From positions 3,224,001 through 3,288,000 of the forward strand of contig NZ_CP029197.1 of the NCBI RefSeq assembly GCF_008639165.1: a stretch of DNA of 64,000 nt, in the 5' to 3' direction. The notes under the pieces were generated by a model. That model saw only the letters and a program-made list of their open reading frames with translations, made no database searches and was not told the origin of the DNA. Each line of letters begins with the position of its first letter. Position 1 is the stretch's first letter. Of this stretch, positions 44,957 to 53,821 are shown in pieces. The position numbers were made by a program, and so were the translations under genes. Source of the DNA: Streptomyces venezuelae ATCC 10712 (GTDB lineage Bacteria > Actinomycetota > Actinomycetes > Streptomycetales > Streptomycetaceae).

Positions 44957-45451
44957 ATGACAGCTGAGAACACCGCCGCTCTCGCCCACCCCCGGTTCGC
45001 CGCCGCGCTCGCCGAGCTGGGGCTCGACGTCGAGATCCGGCGCTTCCCGGACGAGACCCGCACCGCGCAGCAGGCCGCCGAGGCCATCGGCTGCGCGGTG
45101 TCGGAGATCGTGAAGTCGCTGGTCTTCGCCGCCGACGGGGTACCCGTGCTCGTCCTGATGGACGGCTCCTCGCGGGTGGACGTCGAGCGGGTACGGCACG
45201 AGCTGGGCGCCGCGGAGGTGACCCGGGCGGACGCGAAGGCGGTCAGGGAGACCACCGGGTACGCGATCGGCGGCGTCCCGCCGTTCGGGCACCGCACCCG
45301 GACGCGGGTCCTCGCCGACCGGGGCCTGCTCGACCACGCGCTGGTGTGGGCGGCGGCGGGCACCCCGCACTCGGTCTTCGCACTGGACCCGAAGTCGCTG
45401 GTGGCGCACGCCGGAGGCACCCTGGTGGACGTCCGAGAGCCCTCGGCGTGA
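44957..45451 (+). CDS. YbaK/EbsC-type aminoacyl-tRNA deacylase
   Basis: A 164-residue trans-editing domain protein related to E. coli YbaK, which removes wrongly attached amino acids from tRNA(Pro/Cys). Features: QAAEAIGCAVSEIVKSLVFA (conserved Lys), VLVLMDGSSRVDVERVRHEL, ETTGYAIGGVPPFGHRTRTR and LVWAAAGTPHSVFALDPKSL. All family blocks are present. It overlaps the transporter gene by GTGA. A second family member of a different subtype is at 49339-49833. Confidence 0.88.
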   Translation: MTAENTAALAHPRFAAALAELGLDVEIRRFPDETRTAQQAAEAIGCAVSEIVKSLVFAADGVPVLVLMDGSSRVDVERVRHELGAAEVTRADAKAVRETTGYAIGGVPPFGHRTRTRVLADRGLLDHALVWAAAGTPHSVFALDPKSLVAHAGGTLVDVREPSA

Positions 45452-46299
45452 CGCCGCTCGTCACCCTGGCCGTCCTGACGGCCGCCGTCACCCACGCGAG
45501 CTGGAACGCGCTGGCCCACCACATCAAGGACCAGCTGCTGTCGTTCACCCTGATCTGCGGCGGCAGCGTCCTGATCGCCCTCGTCGCCGCCCTCTTCGTG
45601 CCGCTGCCCGCGGCGGGCGCCTGGCCGTACCTGGTGGCCTCGGCGCTGCTGCACGTCGCCTACATGGCGCTGCTGATGCGCTCGTTCACGCTGGGCGACT
45701 TCGGACAGATGTATCCGATCGCCCGGGGGACGGCCCCGCTCGTGGTGACCGCGCTGGCGGCGGTGTTCCTCGACGAGGTGCCGGACGGGGGGCAGTTGCT
45801 CGGCGTCGCGGTGGCCTGCGCGGGTCTGACGGGCCTCGCGGTCTGGGGCATCCGGGGCAAGGGGGCCCGGCCGCACTGGCCGGCGCTGCTCGCGGCGGGC
45901 GCGACGGGTCTGTCGATCGCGCTGTACACGGTGGTGGACGGCGTGGGCGTCCGGGCCTCGGGCAGCCCGCTGGGGTACATCGCGTGGCTGATGATCCTCC
46001 AGGGCCTGGCGATCCCCGGGTACGCCCTGTGGACCCGCCGCGGCGCGCTGCCGCGCCAGCTCCGCCCGTACGCGGGGCGGGGACTGCTGGGGGCGGCCCT
46101 GTCGCTGTCGGCGTACAGCCTGGTCCTCTGGGCCCAGACGAAGGCCCCGCTGGCCCCGGTCGCCGCGCTCCGGGAGTCCTCGATCATCGTGGGCGCGGCC
46201 ATCGGGGCCGTCCTGTTCAAGGAACGCTTCGGCGGTCCGAGGATCGCGGCGGCGGGCCTGATGGCGGCGGGCATCGGCCTGATGCTGTACGGGGGTTGA
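45448..46299 (+). CDS. DMT-superfamily (EamA) transporter
   Basis: 283 residues with about ten transmembrane helices in two EamA repeats (PLVTLAVLTAAVTHASWNAL and YSLVLWAQTKAPLAPVAALR). It probably exports a small metabolite such as an amino acid or nucleobase; the substrate is unknown. GTG 45448 is coupled to the deacylase gene (GTGA). No regulator lies next to it. Confidence 0.88.
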   Translation: MTPLVTLAVLTAAVTHASWNALAHHIKDQLLSFTLICGGSVLIALVAALFVPLPAAGAWPYLVASALLHVAYMALLMRSFTLGDFGQMYPIARGTAPLVVTALAAVFLDEVPDGGQLLGVAVACAGLTGLAVWGIRGKGARPHWPALLAAGATGLSIALYTVVDGVGVRASGSPLGYIAWLMILQGLAIPGYALWTRRGALPRQLRPYAGRGLLGAALSLSAYSLVLWAQTKAPLAPVAALRESSIIVGAAIGAVLFKERFGGPRIAAAGLMAAGIGLMLYGG

Positions 46300-46323
46300 G
46301 CCCCCGCGCGGCGGTTCGGCCGG

Positions 46324-46563
46324 TCAGTCGCACGAGGCGCGGAAGAAGTCCGTACGGATGCGGCGGAAGCCGGTGTGGCCGGTCTCCTGTGTGTGCGCAA
46401 GGCACCAGACGGCCGGGCCCCTGCCGTCGTCCGCCGCGCCCGACCCGTCGAGGCAGGTGGTGCACTCGGCCTCGGTGACGGTGCCGCTGCCGCTGCGGTC
46501 CGGGCGCAGCGCCCAGAGCCGGGGCCGTCTCGCGGTCCCGTGGTACGTCCCCGCGGGCGGCAT
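46324..46563 (-). CDS. Small Streptomyces-type protein, unknown function
   Basis: 79 residues. AECTTCLDGS, VWCLAHTQETGHTGFRRIR and a C-terminal Cys (FFRASCD) form a compact Cys/His pattern that may bind zinc. I know similar small proteins in Streptomyces genomes but no function. ATG 46563 follows GAGGTGA; a reading of up to 149 residues is open but looks non-coding. The 295-bp gap to the next gene (46564-46858) shows only a GTGTG-T-CACAC palindrome at 46765-46775. Confidence 0.6.
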   Translation of the reverse strand: MPPAGTYHGTARRPRLWALRPDRSGSGTVTEAECTTCLDGSGAADDGRGPAVWCLAHTQETGHTGFRRIRTDFFRASCD

Positions 46564-46858
46564 CAGCCCGTCACCTCGGCGGTAGGGGCGGGGCGCCGGC
46601 CCCCGTCCAGCGGCACCGACTGCCGTAACGGTCGCCCGAGCGGGCGGACGGTAGGGTTCCCCACGTTGACGCTCCTTCGAAGCGTTGGCCGCGCCCCGGA
46701 CCGTTCGCGCGGTCGCGGGGGTCCTCAACTCGCCATGATCACACCACGCGCAGGGTGATGTGCGGTGTGTCACACGCGGTCAAGCTAGGCGTGCCGCCCC
46801 CGTGCCCGCAAGTACACCGCTGGCACATGTCAGGCGCCGCCGAAGCGGGCGCCGGCCC

Positions 46859-47641
46859 TCAGTCCCCCAGGACCTCCGCGAAATGGGTGTTCACCGCGAG
46901 CAGGCCGCCGTCCACCCGAAGCGTGGTGCCCGTGATCCACGCGGCGTCCGGTGACGCCAGGAAGGCGACGGCGGCCGCGATGTCCTCGGGAGTGCCGACC
47001 CGGGCCAGGGGATAGACGCGCTCGGACAGCAGCCTCAGCTCGCGTTCCCTGCCCGCCCAGGCCCTCGTCGCGATCGTGCCGGGGTCGATCTGGTTCACCC
47101 GGACCCCGCGCCGGGCCGCGTCGCCCGCCAGGGTGCGGGTCAGCGACGCCAGGCCCGCCTTCGCCGCGCTGTAGGCGTGGTTGCCGAAGTCCGCCTCCGC
47201 GTTGACCGAGCCGATCGTCACGATCGCCCCGCGCCCGCCGGCCGCCGCCAGGTGCGGCAGCGCGGCCCGGGAGCAGCGGACCGCGCCCATGAACGTGAGG
47301 GCGTACTGGCCGCCGAAGGCCTCGTCCGGCTCGTCCTCGAAGCGCTCCCGGTCGGGCGTCACCGGGCCGAAGGCGTTGTTGACCAGGACGTCCAGACGGC
47401 CGAAGGCCTCCACCGCGTACGCCACCGCCGCGTCCACCGAGGACTGCTCGCCGACGTCGCAGCGCCGGGACCGCGCCCCCGGGATCTCCGCGGCCGTGCT
47501 CCGCGCCGCCTCCTCGTCCACGTCGGTGACCAGGACGCGCGCGCCCTCCGCCGCGAGGCGCCGTGCCGTGGCCGCGCCGATGCCGCGCGCCGCGCCCGTG
47601 ACCAGTACCGCGTATCCGCCGAGGCGTTCCCTGAGGTCCAT
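46859..47641 (-). CDS. Short-chain dehydrogenase/reductase
   Basis: 260 residues of the classical SDR type. The cofactor motif is VLVTGAARGIGAATARRLAA, LDVLVNNAFGP is the NNAG-like motif, and the catalytic Ser-Tyr-Lys appear in IVTIGSVNAE and HAYSAAKAG. The C-terminus is WITGTTLRVDGGLLAVNTHF. The Asp at TDVDEE after beta-2 suggests NAD preference. The substrate is unknown. It is divergent from the dioxygenase gene. Confidence 0.9.
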   Translation of the reverse strand: MDLRERLGGYAVLVTGAARGIGAATARRLAAEGARVLVTDVDEEAARSTAAEIPGARSRRCDVGEQSSVDAAVAYAVEAFGRLDVLVNNAFGPVTPDRERFEDEPDEAFGGQYALTFMGAVRCSRAALPHLAAAGGRGAIVTIGSVNAEADFGNHAYSAAKAGLASLTRTLAGDAARRGVRVNQIDPGTIATRAWAGRERELRLLSERVYPLARVGTPEDIAAAVAFLASPDAAWITGTTLRVDGGLLAVNTHFAEVLGD

Positions 47642-47854
47642 GGGACCGATCACAGCATCCGGCCCGGCCCGGCGCCAGCATCGCGTCACCTCGCGTCCCG
47701 GCCGGTCCGTCAATTCCGCCCGGCGGAAAGGGAGGAGAGGCCTCCTCTCGTGCAATTCGGCCAGGACCGAAAGACTTTGACATGCCCCTGGCGCGAATAC
47801 CACGATCGGTATCGCCGCCGACCACGGCCTTCAGCATGTCAACCAGGGGGAATC

Positions 47855-48613
47855 ATGAGTTCGTTGACCTCTTCGCATCCCGCCTACCAGTCCGGTGTCG
47901 AGGAAATCGCCGAGGCGCTCTCCTCCCGGAGCTACGACCTCGTCTCCGGCGAGAAGGTGAAGCAGCTCCTGCTGCAGCGCTCCGCTTCCGCGCTCGACGA
48001 CCTGGAGCCCTTCCGCGAGAGCTGGTCCCGGATGCCGCTCGACAGCTACATGGCGGACGGCGGCCGCTACCGCCGCCGCCGGCACGCCACGCTCAGCGCG
48101 CCCCGCTCCAGCGTCGACTACCGCGTCGAGGCCCACCAGCCGCACTACCAGGGCCTCGACTACAACAACCTCAACGGCGGCGTGGCCCGGCACTACGAGC
48201 CGTTCGAGGAGCAGAACCTGCGCGGCCGGACCATGGACAGCCTGCTCACCCTCGGCTGCGACATCTTCGGCCGCCTCGCCCCCTACTCGGGCTGGCACAT
48301 CGAGGCCCACCAGTTCCGCATCGAGGTCGACGGCGAGGAGGTCGGCCTGCCCACGCCCGAGGGCGTGCACCGGGACGGCGTCACCTTCGTCCTGATGGCG
48401 ATGATCGGCCGCTCCAACGCCACCGGCGGCGAGAGCACCGTCTTCAACCTGGACAAGCAGCCGGTCGAGAAGTTCTCCCTGACCGACCCGCTCGACCTGG
48501 CCCTCGTCAACGACGAGCGCGTCTACCACGGCGTCTCGCCCATCGAGCAGATCGATCCCACCGCCCCGGCCTCGCGCGACGTGCTGGTCATCACCTACCG
48601 TCACAAGCCCTGA
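47855..48613 (+). CDS. 2-oxoglutarate/Fe(II) dioxygenase (L-isoleucine 4-hydroxylase-like family)
   Basis: 252 residues of the 2OG-Fe_Oxy_2 family, which contains Bacillus L-isoleucine dioxygenase. Iron ligands: His172 and Asp174 in PEGVHRDGVTFV and His225 in ERVYHGVSPIE; 2OG binding is likely by the Arg after DVLVITYR. Members hydroxylate free aliphatic amino acids. ATG 47855 follows AGGGGGAATC. It is followed by a LysE exporter in the same orientation, the pairing seen for ido-rhtA in Bacillus. The exact substrate is inferred. Confidence 0.85.
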   Translation: MSSLTSSHPAYQSGVEEIAEALSSRSYDLVSGEKVKQLLLQRSASALDDLEPFRESWSRMPLDSYMADGGRYRRRRHATLSAPRSSVDYRVEAHQPHYQGLDYNNLNGGVARHYEPFEEQNLRGRTMDSLLTLGCDIFGRLAPYSGWHIEAHQFRIEVDGEEVGLPTPEGVHRDGVTFVLMAMIGRSNATGGESTVFNLDKQPVEKFSLTDPLDLALVNDERVYHGVSPIEQIDPTAPASRDVLVITYRHKP

Positions 48614-48706
48614 TGTCAGGAGTGGGTGCGAGGGGGCGACGTCCGCGACGGCGCGTCCCCTCCCACCCGCTCGCCCCCTTGAGCAAGTAGACGGGAAGAC
48701 GGGTAC

Positions 48707-49324
48707 ATGGGTCAGCTCATCGCCGTGGCGGTCATCACCATCCTGGCGGTCATCAGCCCCGGCGCGGATTTCGCGATGACCGTCCGCAACAGCTATCTGT
48801 ACGGGCGGACCGCCGGAGTTCTCGCGGCCGTCGGCATCGCGCTGGGCGTTCTCGTCCACGTCACGTACACCATGCTGGGCGTCGGACTTCTGGTGTCCCG
48901 GACCCCGATGCTCTTCACCGCGATGAAACTCGTCGGCGCCGCCTATCTCGTGTACATCGGATACAAGACGTTCGTCACCAAGGCCCAGGTCGACATCGAC
49001 CTCTCGGAGGACGGCGGCCTGTCGAAGGCCGGCGCGCTGCGCACCGGCTTCCTGACGAACGCGCTCAACCCGAAGACCATGCTGTTCGTGCTGAGCACGT
49101 ACACGCAGGTCGTCAGCGCCGACACCCCCGTCGTCCAGCAGGTCGGCTACGGCCTGTTCATGTCCTTCGCCCACCTGGTCTGGTTCGCGCTCGCCGCGCT
49201 CCTCTTCTCCAACCAGAGCCTGCGGGGCCGCCTGCTGCAGCGGCAGACGGTGCTCAACAAGGTCATCGGGACGATCCTCGTCGGCCTCGGGATGGTGCTC
49301 GCGCTGACGCCCTCCGCGGCCTGA
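48707..49324 (+). CDS. LysE/RhtB-family amino-acid exporter
   Basis: 205 residues with six hydrophobic helices. VITILAVISPGADFAMTVRN is the signature of LysE/RhtB proteins (the PGP/PGA motif), and GVLAAVGIALGVLVHVTYTM follows. It exports amino acids or their derivatives through the membrane. It starts 93 bases after the dioxygenase stop, probably co-transcribed. It would export the hydroxylated amino acid made by its neighbour, by inference. Confidence 0.9.
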   Translation: MGQLIAVAVITILAVISPGADFAMTVRNSYLYGRTAGVLAAVGIALGVLVHVTYTMLGVGLLVSRTPMLFTAMKLVGAAYLVYIGYKTFVTKAQVDIDLSEDGGLSKAGALRTGFLTNALNPKTMLFVLSTYTQVVSADTPVVQQVGYGLFMSFAHLVWFALAALLFSNQSLRGRLLQRQTVLNKVIGTILVGLGMVLALTPSAA

Positions 49325-49338
49325 TCCGCCGGCGGCGG

Positions 49339-49833
49339 TCAGTCCGCCGAGACCCGCTCCACGCGCGGCTCGGCGATCGCCCGGTAGTCCTCGGTCCTGA
49401 GGGCGATCGAGCGGTCGAGCCGGGCCGCGTTGAAGTAGAACTCCGCGTTCTCCAACAGGGCCGGGTCCACGAGGAGTTCGAGCCGCTCGTCGAAGGCGAA
49501 GGGCAGGATCGTGCCGCTCGGCGAACCGGCGAGCTCCTCCGCGATCGCCGGGGAGGCGAAGGACACGTACGTGCCGCCGTACAGCGCCTTCACCGCGTTC
49601 AGGTCGATCCGGCGGTCACCGGGGACGACGACCAGCGCGAAGCGCTTCTCCTTCTTGCCGATCTTCACCATCGCGATGATGCACTTCGCCGCCTCCGCGA
49701 GCGTGTGACCGCGCAGCGCGCTGACCGCCTCGGTGCCGCCCTCGGGGGCGTGCTCGATCACCCGGTGGGCGGCGCCGCGCTCGTCGAGCAGCGCGAGCAG
49801 CTTCTCGTACGTCTCATGTCCGGTGTCAGTCAT
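49339..49833 (-). CDS. YbaK/ProX-type prolyl-tRNA editing domain protein
   Basis: 164 residues. Conserved blocks: EHAPEGGTEAVSALRGHTLA, AAKCIIAMVKIGKKEKRFAL with the Lys, DLNAVKALYGGTYVSFASPA and PSGTILPFAFDERLELLVD. This resembles the ProX/YbaK trans-editing group that clears mis-acylated tRNA. It is not a recent copy of the protein at 44957-45451, since the sequences differ strongly. It converges with the LysE gene, 14 bases apart. Confidence 0.85.
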   Translation of the reverse strand: MTDTGHETYEKLLALLDERGAAHRVIEHAPEGGTEAVSALRGHTLAEAAKCIIAMVKIGKKEKRFALVVVPGDRRIDLNAVKALYGGTYVSFASPAIAEELAGSPSGTILPFAFDERLELLVDPALLENAEFYFNAARLDRSIALRTEDYRAIAEPRVERVSAD

Positions 49834-49859
49834 GGGCTTCCTCCAGGTTGCTACGTGTT

Positions 49860-50927
49860 TCAGATGGATTCGTACGAAGGCGCGTCGACCCTACGCCCGT
49901 TGTCGAGCTGCCGGAGCAACACGACGCCCGCGCCGTCCAGTTCGTACAGCACCCGCACCCCCGCCCGGTTGCGCCGCACCACGCCCGCGGCGACCAGGGA
50001 GGTGAGGTGTTCGGAGACGGTGCTCGGGGCGAGCCCGAGGGTCGCCGCCAGGTCCGAGGTCGTCGTCGGCGCGACGAGAGCGCGGACCACCCCGGCCCGG
50101 CTGCGGCCGAGCAGGATCTCCAGACGGTCGCCGACCGCCGGCCCGGCGGCCCGCCCGGCCGGCCGGGGGCCCGGCCGGACCTCGCGGGCGAGTACGGCGG
50201 CCCCCTCGGCCTGGTACGACACGGCCGTCACACCGTCCGGGGCGGCGCCGACGAGGGACACGCCCCGGCCGAACACCAGCGGGACGAGGACGAGCCGGGA
50301 GGCACCGGACGCCGCCACGGGCCCGCCGGGGGCGCCGTCGTGCAGCCGCAGGACGCCGCCGCGCCGGGAGACCGGCCCCCGCAGGCCGCCGAGGAGCTTC
50401 GCGGGGCCCTGGGTCGCGAGGACGCGGGCGCGGAGCACGATGTCGTCCTCCGTGACGGCCCGCAGGGACTCCTCGACCGGGGCCAGGGCGGCCCGCCAGT
50501 AGCGCGGCAGGAAGGAGCCGAGTTCGGCGAGCCGCGCCCCGGGATCCGCGTACAGCGGGCGTACGTCGACGGGCACGCCCTGCGGGAACCACCGCTCCAG
50601 CTCCTCGCGCACCCGGTCCGGGGAGACGGTCCGCAGCTGGGCGATCTCCTCGGCCAGGCCGGTCCGTCCGGCCGGTGGCGGGACGGGCAGGAGGAAGGTC
50701 GGCAGGCCCCCGCCGGCGGCCCGCTGGAGACGGACCAGCCAGCCCGGCACGGTGAGGCCGGCCCTCGTCAGCGAACGGCGGGCCGCCCGGCCCCAGTCGG
50801 TGTACGGCCAGGGCGTGAGCCCGCGGTGCGCGGACAGCAGCCCGATGCTGCCGAGCGTCTCCCAGAGCCTGCTGTCGGCGATCCGAATCGTTCCGTGGTC
50901 GGACGTCGGTAACGGAATCTCGATCAC
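49860..50927 (-). CDS. ArsR-type winged-helix regulator with long N-terminal domain
   Basis: 355 residues. The C-terminal part contains an ArsR-like HTH: GVVRALVAPTTTSDLAATLG followed by LAPSTVSEHLTSLVAAGVVR and RNRAGVRVLYELD. Residues 1-270 form a domain of the DUF5937 kind found in actinobacterial ArsR proteins (ERWFPQGVPVDVRPLYADPG). There is no Cys metal site, so metal sensing is unlikely. GTG 50927 is the start. It is next to the editing protein on the same strand. Confidence 0.85.
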   Translation of the reverse strand: MIEIPLPTSDHGTIRIADSRLWETLGSIGLLSAHRGLTPWPYTDWGRAARRSLTRAGLTVPGWLVRLQRAAGGGLPTFLLPVPPPAGRTGLAEEIAQLRTVSPDRVREELERWFPQGVPVDVRPLYADPGARLAELGSFLPRYWRAALAPVEESLRAVTEDDIVLRARVLATQGPAKLLGGLRGPVSRRGGVLRLHDGAPGGPVAASGASRLVLVPLVFGRGVSLVGAAPDGVTAVSYQAEGAAVLAREVRPGPRPAGRAAGPAVGDRLEILLGRSRAGVVRALVAPTTTSDLAATLGLAPSTVSEHLTSLVAAGVVRRNRAGVRVLYELDGAGVVLLRQLDNGRRVDAPSYESI

Positions 50928-51040
50928 ATGCGCCCCCGTGCGCCTGGTCCACCGAGCGGTGGAGCGGCCACACGGTACCGGCCGGGTGATCGACGATCCG
51001 CGCGTCGGACGCGCAGAATGTCAGGTCCGGCCCGGGGCCC

Positions 51041-52225
51041 TCAGGCCCCGTCGAGGGACGCGCGCACCGCCCGTACCAGCGACTGGGCGCGCGGGTCCGC
51101 CGTGACCGTCTTGCGCATGCCGTTGGTGACGTACCCGAAGCCGATCCCGGCGTCGGGGTCGGCGAAGCCGAGCGAGCCGCCGCGGCCCGGGTGGCCGAAG
51201 GAGGACGGGCCGAGCAGCGGGGAGGCCGGGCCGTGCAGCATGTGACCGAGGCCGAACCGGGTGCCGACCAGCAGCACCTTGTCCGCGCCCGCCGACTCCT
51301 CGGTCCGGGCGAGCGCGAGGCTCTCCGGGGTGAGGAGCCGCGCGGCGCCGTCCACCGGGCCGAGGACGGCCGCGTAGAACCGGGCGAGGGCGCGGGCGGT
51401 GGCGACGCCGGCCGAGCCGGGGAGTTCGGCGGACCGGTAGACCGGGTCGTTCTCGTCGGGCTTGGGGTCGATGACCCCGAAGGCGCGCCGGGTCAGGGAG
51501 TCCGGGTCCTGGTAGGCCTCGGTGACGGAGCGCTTGGGGCGGAGCTTGAGCGCTCCGCTGCCGGGCGGTTCGATCTCCTCGACGGGCCCGAGCCGGCCGA
51601 CCCGGTGGGCCTGCGCCGCGGGGAGGCCGATCCACAGGTCGATGCCGAGGGGGCCGGTGATCTCCTCCGCGGCCCAGTGGCCGATGGTGCGGCCGGTGAC
51701 CCGGTGGACGAGGCCGGAGAGCAGCCAGCTGAAGGTGTGGGCGTGGTAGCCGTGCGCGGTGCCGGGCTCCCAGACGGGCGCCTGGGCGGCTATCGCGCGG
51801 GTCGCGGTCTCCAGGTCGACCGCCTCGGCGAGGGTGAGCGGCCGGTCGAGGACGGGCACGCCGGCCCGGTGCGCGAGGAGCTGCCGTACGGTCACGCGGT
51901 CCTTGCCGGCCGCCTTGAACTCGGGCCAGTACGCGGCCACCGGGGCGTCCAGGTCGAGCAGCCCGCGCTGGTGCAGGAGCAGGGGGACGACGGCGGCGAC
52001 GCCCTTGGTGGCGGACCGGACGACCTGCGCGGTGTCCTCGGCCCAGGGGGCCTCCCCGGCCCCTTCCCCGGTGGCGTCCCTTGTTCCCGCCCAGAGGTCC
52101 ACGACGGGCACGCCGTCGTGGTGGACGGCGACGGCCGCCCCGCGCTCGCCGCGCTCCTCGAAGTTGCGCAGGAACGCGTCCCTGACCGGCTCCCAGCCCG
52201 CCGCCACCGTGCCCTGGACGTCCAC
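51041..52225 (-). CDS. Serine hydrolase, beta-lactamase/esterase family
   Basis: 394 residues. SATKG (SxxK nucleophile) and YHAHTF (Tyr-x-x motif) with later GHPGRGGSLGFAD form a class-C beta-lactamase-like active site. There is no signal peptide, so it is cytoplasmic and probably an esterase or EstB-like lipase rather than an antibiotic-resistance enzyme. GTG 52225 has AGGAG about 7 bases upstream and is preferred over an upstream in-frame start. It lies downstream of cbiO on the same strand. Confidence 0.87.
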   Translation of the reverse strand: MDVQGTVAAGWEPVRDAFLRNFEERGERGAAVAVHHDGVPVVDLWAGTRDATGEGAGEAPWAEDTAQVVRSATKGVAAVVPLLLHQRGLLDLDAPVAAYWPEFKAAGKDRVTVRQLLAHRAGVPVLDRPLTLAEAVDLETATRAIAAQAPVWEPGTAHGYHAHTFSWLLSGLVHRVTGRTIGHWAAEEITGPLGIDLWIGLPAAQAHRVGRLGPVEEIEPPGSGALKLRPKRSVTEAYQDPDSLTRRAFGVIDPKPDENDPVYRSAELPGSAGVATARALARFYAAVLGPVDGAARLLTPESLALARTEESAGADKVLLVGTRFGLGHMLHGPASPLLGPSSFGHPGRGGSLGFADPDAGIGFGYVTNGMRKTVTADPRAQSLVRAVRASLDGA

Positions 52226-52318
52226 GTCCCCACTCCTCACTCGCCGATCCGACCCTCCATGGTGCAACGCGGAGGTCGCGGGTCCGATTCCGGGGCGCCG
52301 GACGGGCGGGGGCGGGTC

Positions 52319-53062
52319 TCAGGCCACGGAGCTCGGCACGAAGCCGAAGGGCAGCTCGAGACGGTGCCGGGCCATCAGTTCCCCGTCGGCGAGGATCTCG
52401 CCGGTCCGCCCGTCGGCGGCGATGACGCCCTCGCTGAGGATCACCGCCCGCGGGCAGAGCTCCAGGGCGTACGGCAGGTCGTGGGTGACCATGAGGACGG
52501 TGACGTCGAGCGAGCGGAGGATGTCGGCGAGTTCGCGGCGGGAGGCCGGGTCCAGGTTGGAGGACGGCTCGTCGAGGACGAGGATCTCCGGCTCCATCGC
52601 GAGGACGGTCGCCACGGCGACCCGGCGGCGCTGCCCGAAGGACAGGTGGTGCGGCGGCCGGTCCGCGTACCGCTCCATCCCGACCCGCTCGAGGGCCCTG
52701 CGCACGACGGCTTCGAGTTCGGCGCCGCGCACTCCCGCCGCGGCCGGTCCGAACGCCACGTCCTCGCGGACGGTCGGCATGAACAGCTGGTCGTCGGGGT
52801 CCTGGAAGACGATGCCGACCTTGCGCCTGATCTCGGCCAGGTGCTTCTTGCCGACGGGCAGCCCGGCGACCGTGACGCCGCCCGCGCCGCCAGTGAGGAT
52901 GCCGTTGAGGTGCAGCACCAGGGTGGTCTTCCCGGCGCCGTTGGGGCCGAGGAGGGCGACCCGCTCGCCGCGCTCCACGGTCAGGTCCACGCCGAACAGG
53001 GCCTGGTGGCCGTCGGGGTACGCGTACGCGAGACCGCGCACGTCGAGCGAGGGGGCGGTCAT
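52319..53062 (-). CDS. cbiO: ECF-type metal transporter ATPase
   Basis: 247 residues. Walker A is LLGPNGAGKTTLVLHLNGIL, the Q-loop FQDPDDQLFMPTVREDVAFG is typical of CbiO/EcfA, the signature is HHLSFGQRRRVAVATVLAME, and Walker B is ILVLDEPSSNLDP. It powers uptake of cobalt or nickel. ATG 53062 overlaps the cbiQ stop (ATGA). It is the third gene of cbiMQO; the Nur-like box in front of cbiM favours nickel. Confidence 0.93.
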   Translation of the reverse strand: MTAPSLDVRGLAYAYPDGHQALFGVDLTVERGERVALLGPNGAGKTTLVLHLNGILTGGAGGVTVAGLPVGKKHLAEIRRKVGIVFQDPDDQLFMPTVREDVAFGPAAAGVRGAELEAVVRRALERVGMERYADRPPHHLSFGQRRRVAVATVLAMEPEILVLDEPSSNLDPASRRELADILRSLDVTVLMVTHDLPYALELCPRAVILSEGVIAADGRTGEILADGELMARHRLELPFGFVPSSVA

Positions 53063-53820
53063 AGGGTCCATCCCAGGAGGCAGATCAGGAGTGCGGTGAG
53101 CGGGAGCGCGGCGGCGTACGCCCACTGGGCGCGGGTCGCGGTGACGTCGTCGACGACCGGGATCGTGCCCGTGTAGCCACGGCTGACCATGGCGAGGTGG
53201 ACCCGCTCCCCGCGCTCGTACGAGCGGATGAAGAGCGCGCCCGCCGACTTGGCGAGGACGCCCCAGTGGCGGACGCCGCGCGCCTCGAAGCCGCGCGAGC
53301 GGCGGGCGACGGACATCCGGCGCATCTCGTCGGTGATGACGTCGCCGTACCGGATCATGAAGGACGCGATCTGGACGAGCAGCGGGGGCAGTTTCAGCCG
53401 CTGGAGTCCGAGGATCAGCTCGCGCAGTTCGGTGGTGGCGGCGAGGAGCACGGAGGCGGCGACGCCGAGGGTGCCCTTGGCGAGGACGTTCCAGGCGCCC
53501 CAGAGTCCCGGGACGGAGAGCTCGACGCCGAGGAAGCCGGTCCGCTCGCCCGGCACCACGAACGGCATGAGCAGCGCGAACGCCACGAACGGCACCTCGA
53601 TGAGCAGCCGCTTCAGCAGGAAGCCGGCCGGGACGCGGGCCTTCGCCGCGACGGCCGCGAGGAGTGCGGCGTAGAGGGCGAAGGCCCAGACGGCCTCGCG
53701 GGGCGTCGAGACGACGACCACCACGAAGCAGAGGACCGCGGCGAGCTTGGTGTGGGGGGGCAGCTCGTGGACCGGCGAGTGGGCGTGCCGGTAGAGCTTG
53801 TGCGCGTGCCCCGCTCCCAC
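53059..53820 (-). CDS. cbiQ: ECF-type metal transporter transmembrane protein
   Basis: 253 residues with about five transmembrane helices. The start KLYRHAHSPVHELPPHTKLA is characteristic of CbiQ/EcfT, and the coupling helices carry the two Ala-Arg-Gly-like motifs (RRMSVARRSRGFEARGVRHW). It links CbiO to the substrate-binding CbiM. GTG 53820 lies one base after the cbiM stop; the two are almost fused. Confidence 0.92.
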   Translation of the reverse strand: MGAGHAHKLYRHAHSPVHELPPHTKLAAVLCFVVVVVSTPREAVWAFALYAALLAAVAAKARVPAGFLLKRLLIEVPFVAFALLMPFVVPGERTGFLGVELSVPGLWGAWNVLAKGTLGVAASVLLAATTELRELILGLQRLKLPPLLVQIASFMIRYGDVITDEMRRMSVARRSRGFEARGVRHWGVLAKSAGALFIRSYERGERVHLAMVSRGYTGTIPVVDDVTATRAQWAYAAALPLTALLICLLGWTL

Positions 53821-53821
53821 G

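Noticed and set aside
46564..46773. 70-residue N-terminal extension of the small Cys protein
   Set aside because: The extension is Arg/Pro/Ala-rich, and ATG 46563 has its own GAGGTGA site.
51041..52225. Beta-lactamase resistance gene
   Set aside because: It has the SxxK and Tyr motifs but no signal peptide and resembles cytoplasmic esterases of the family.
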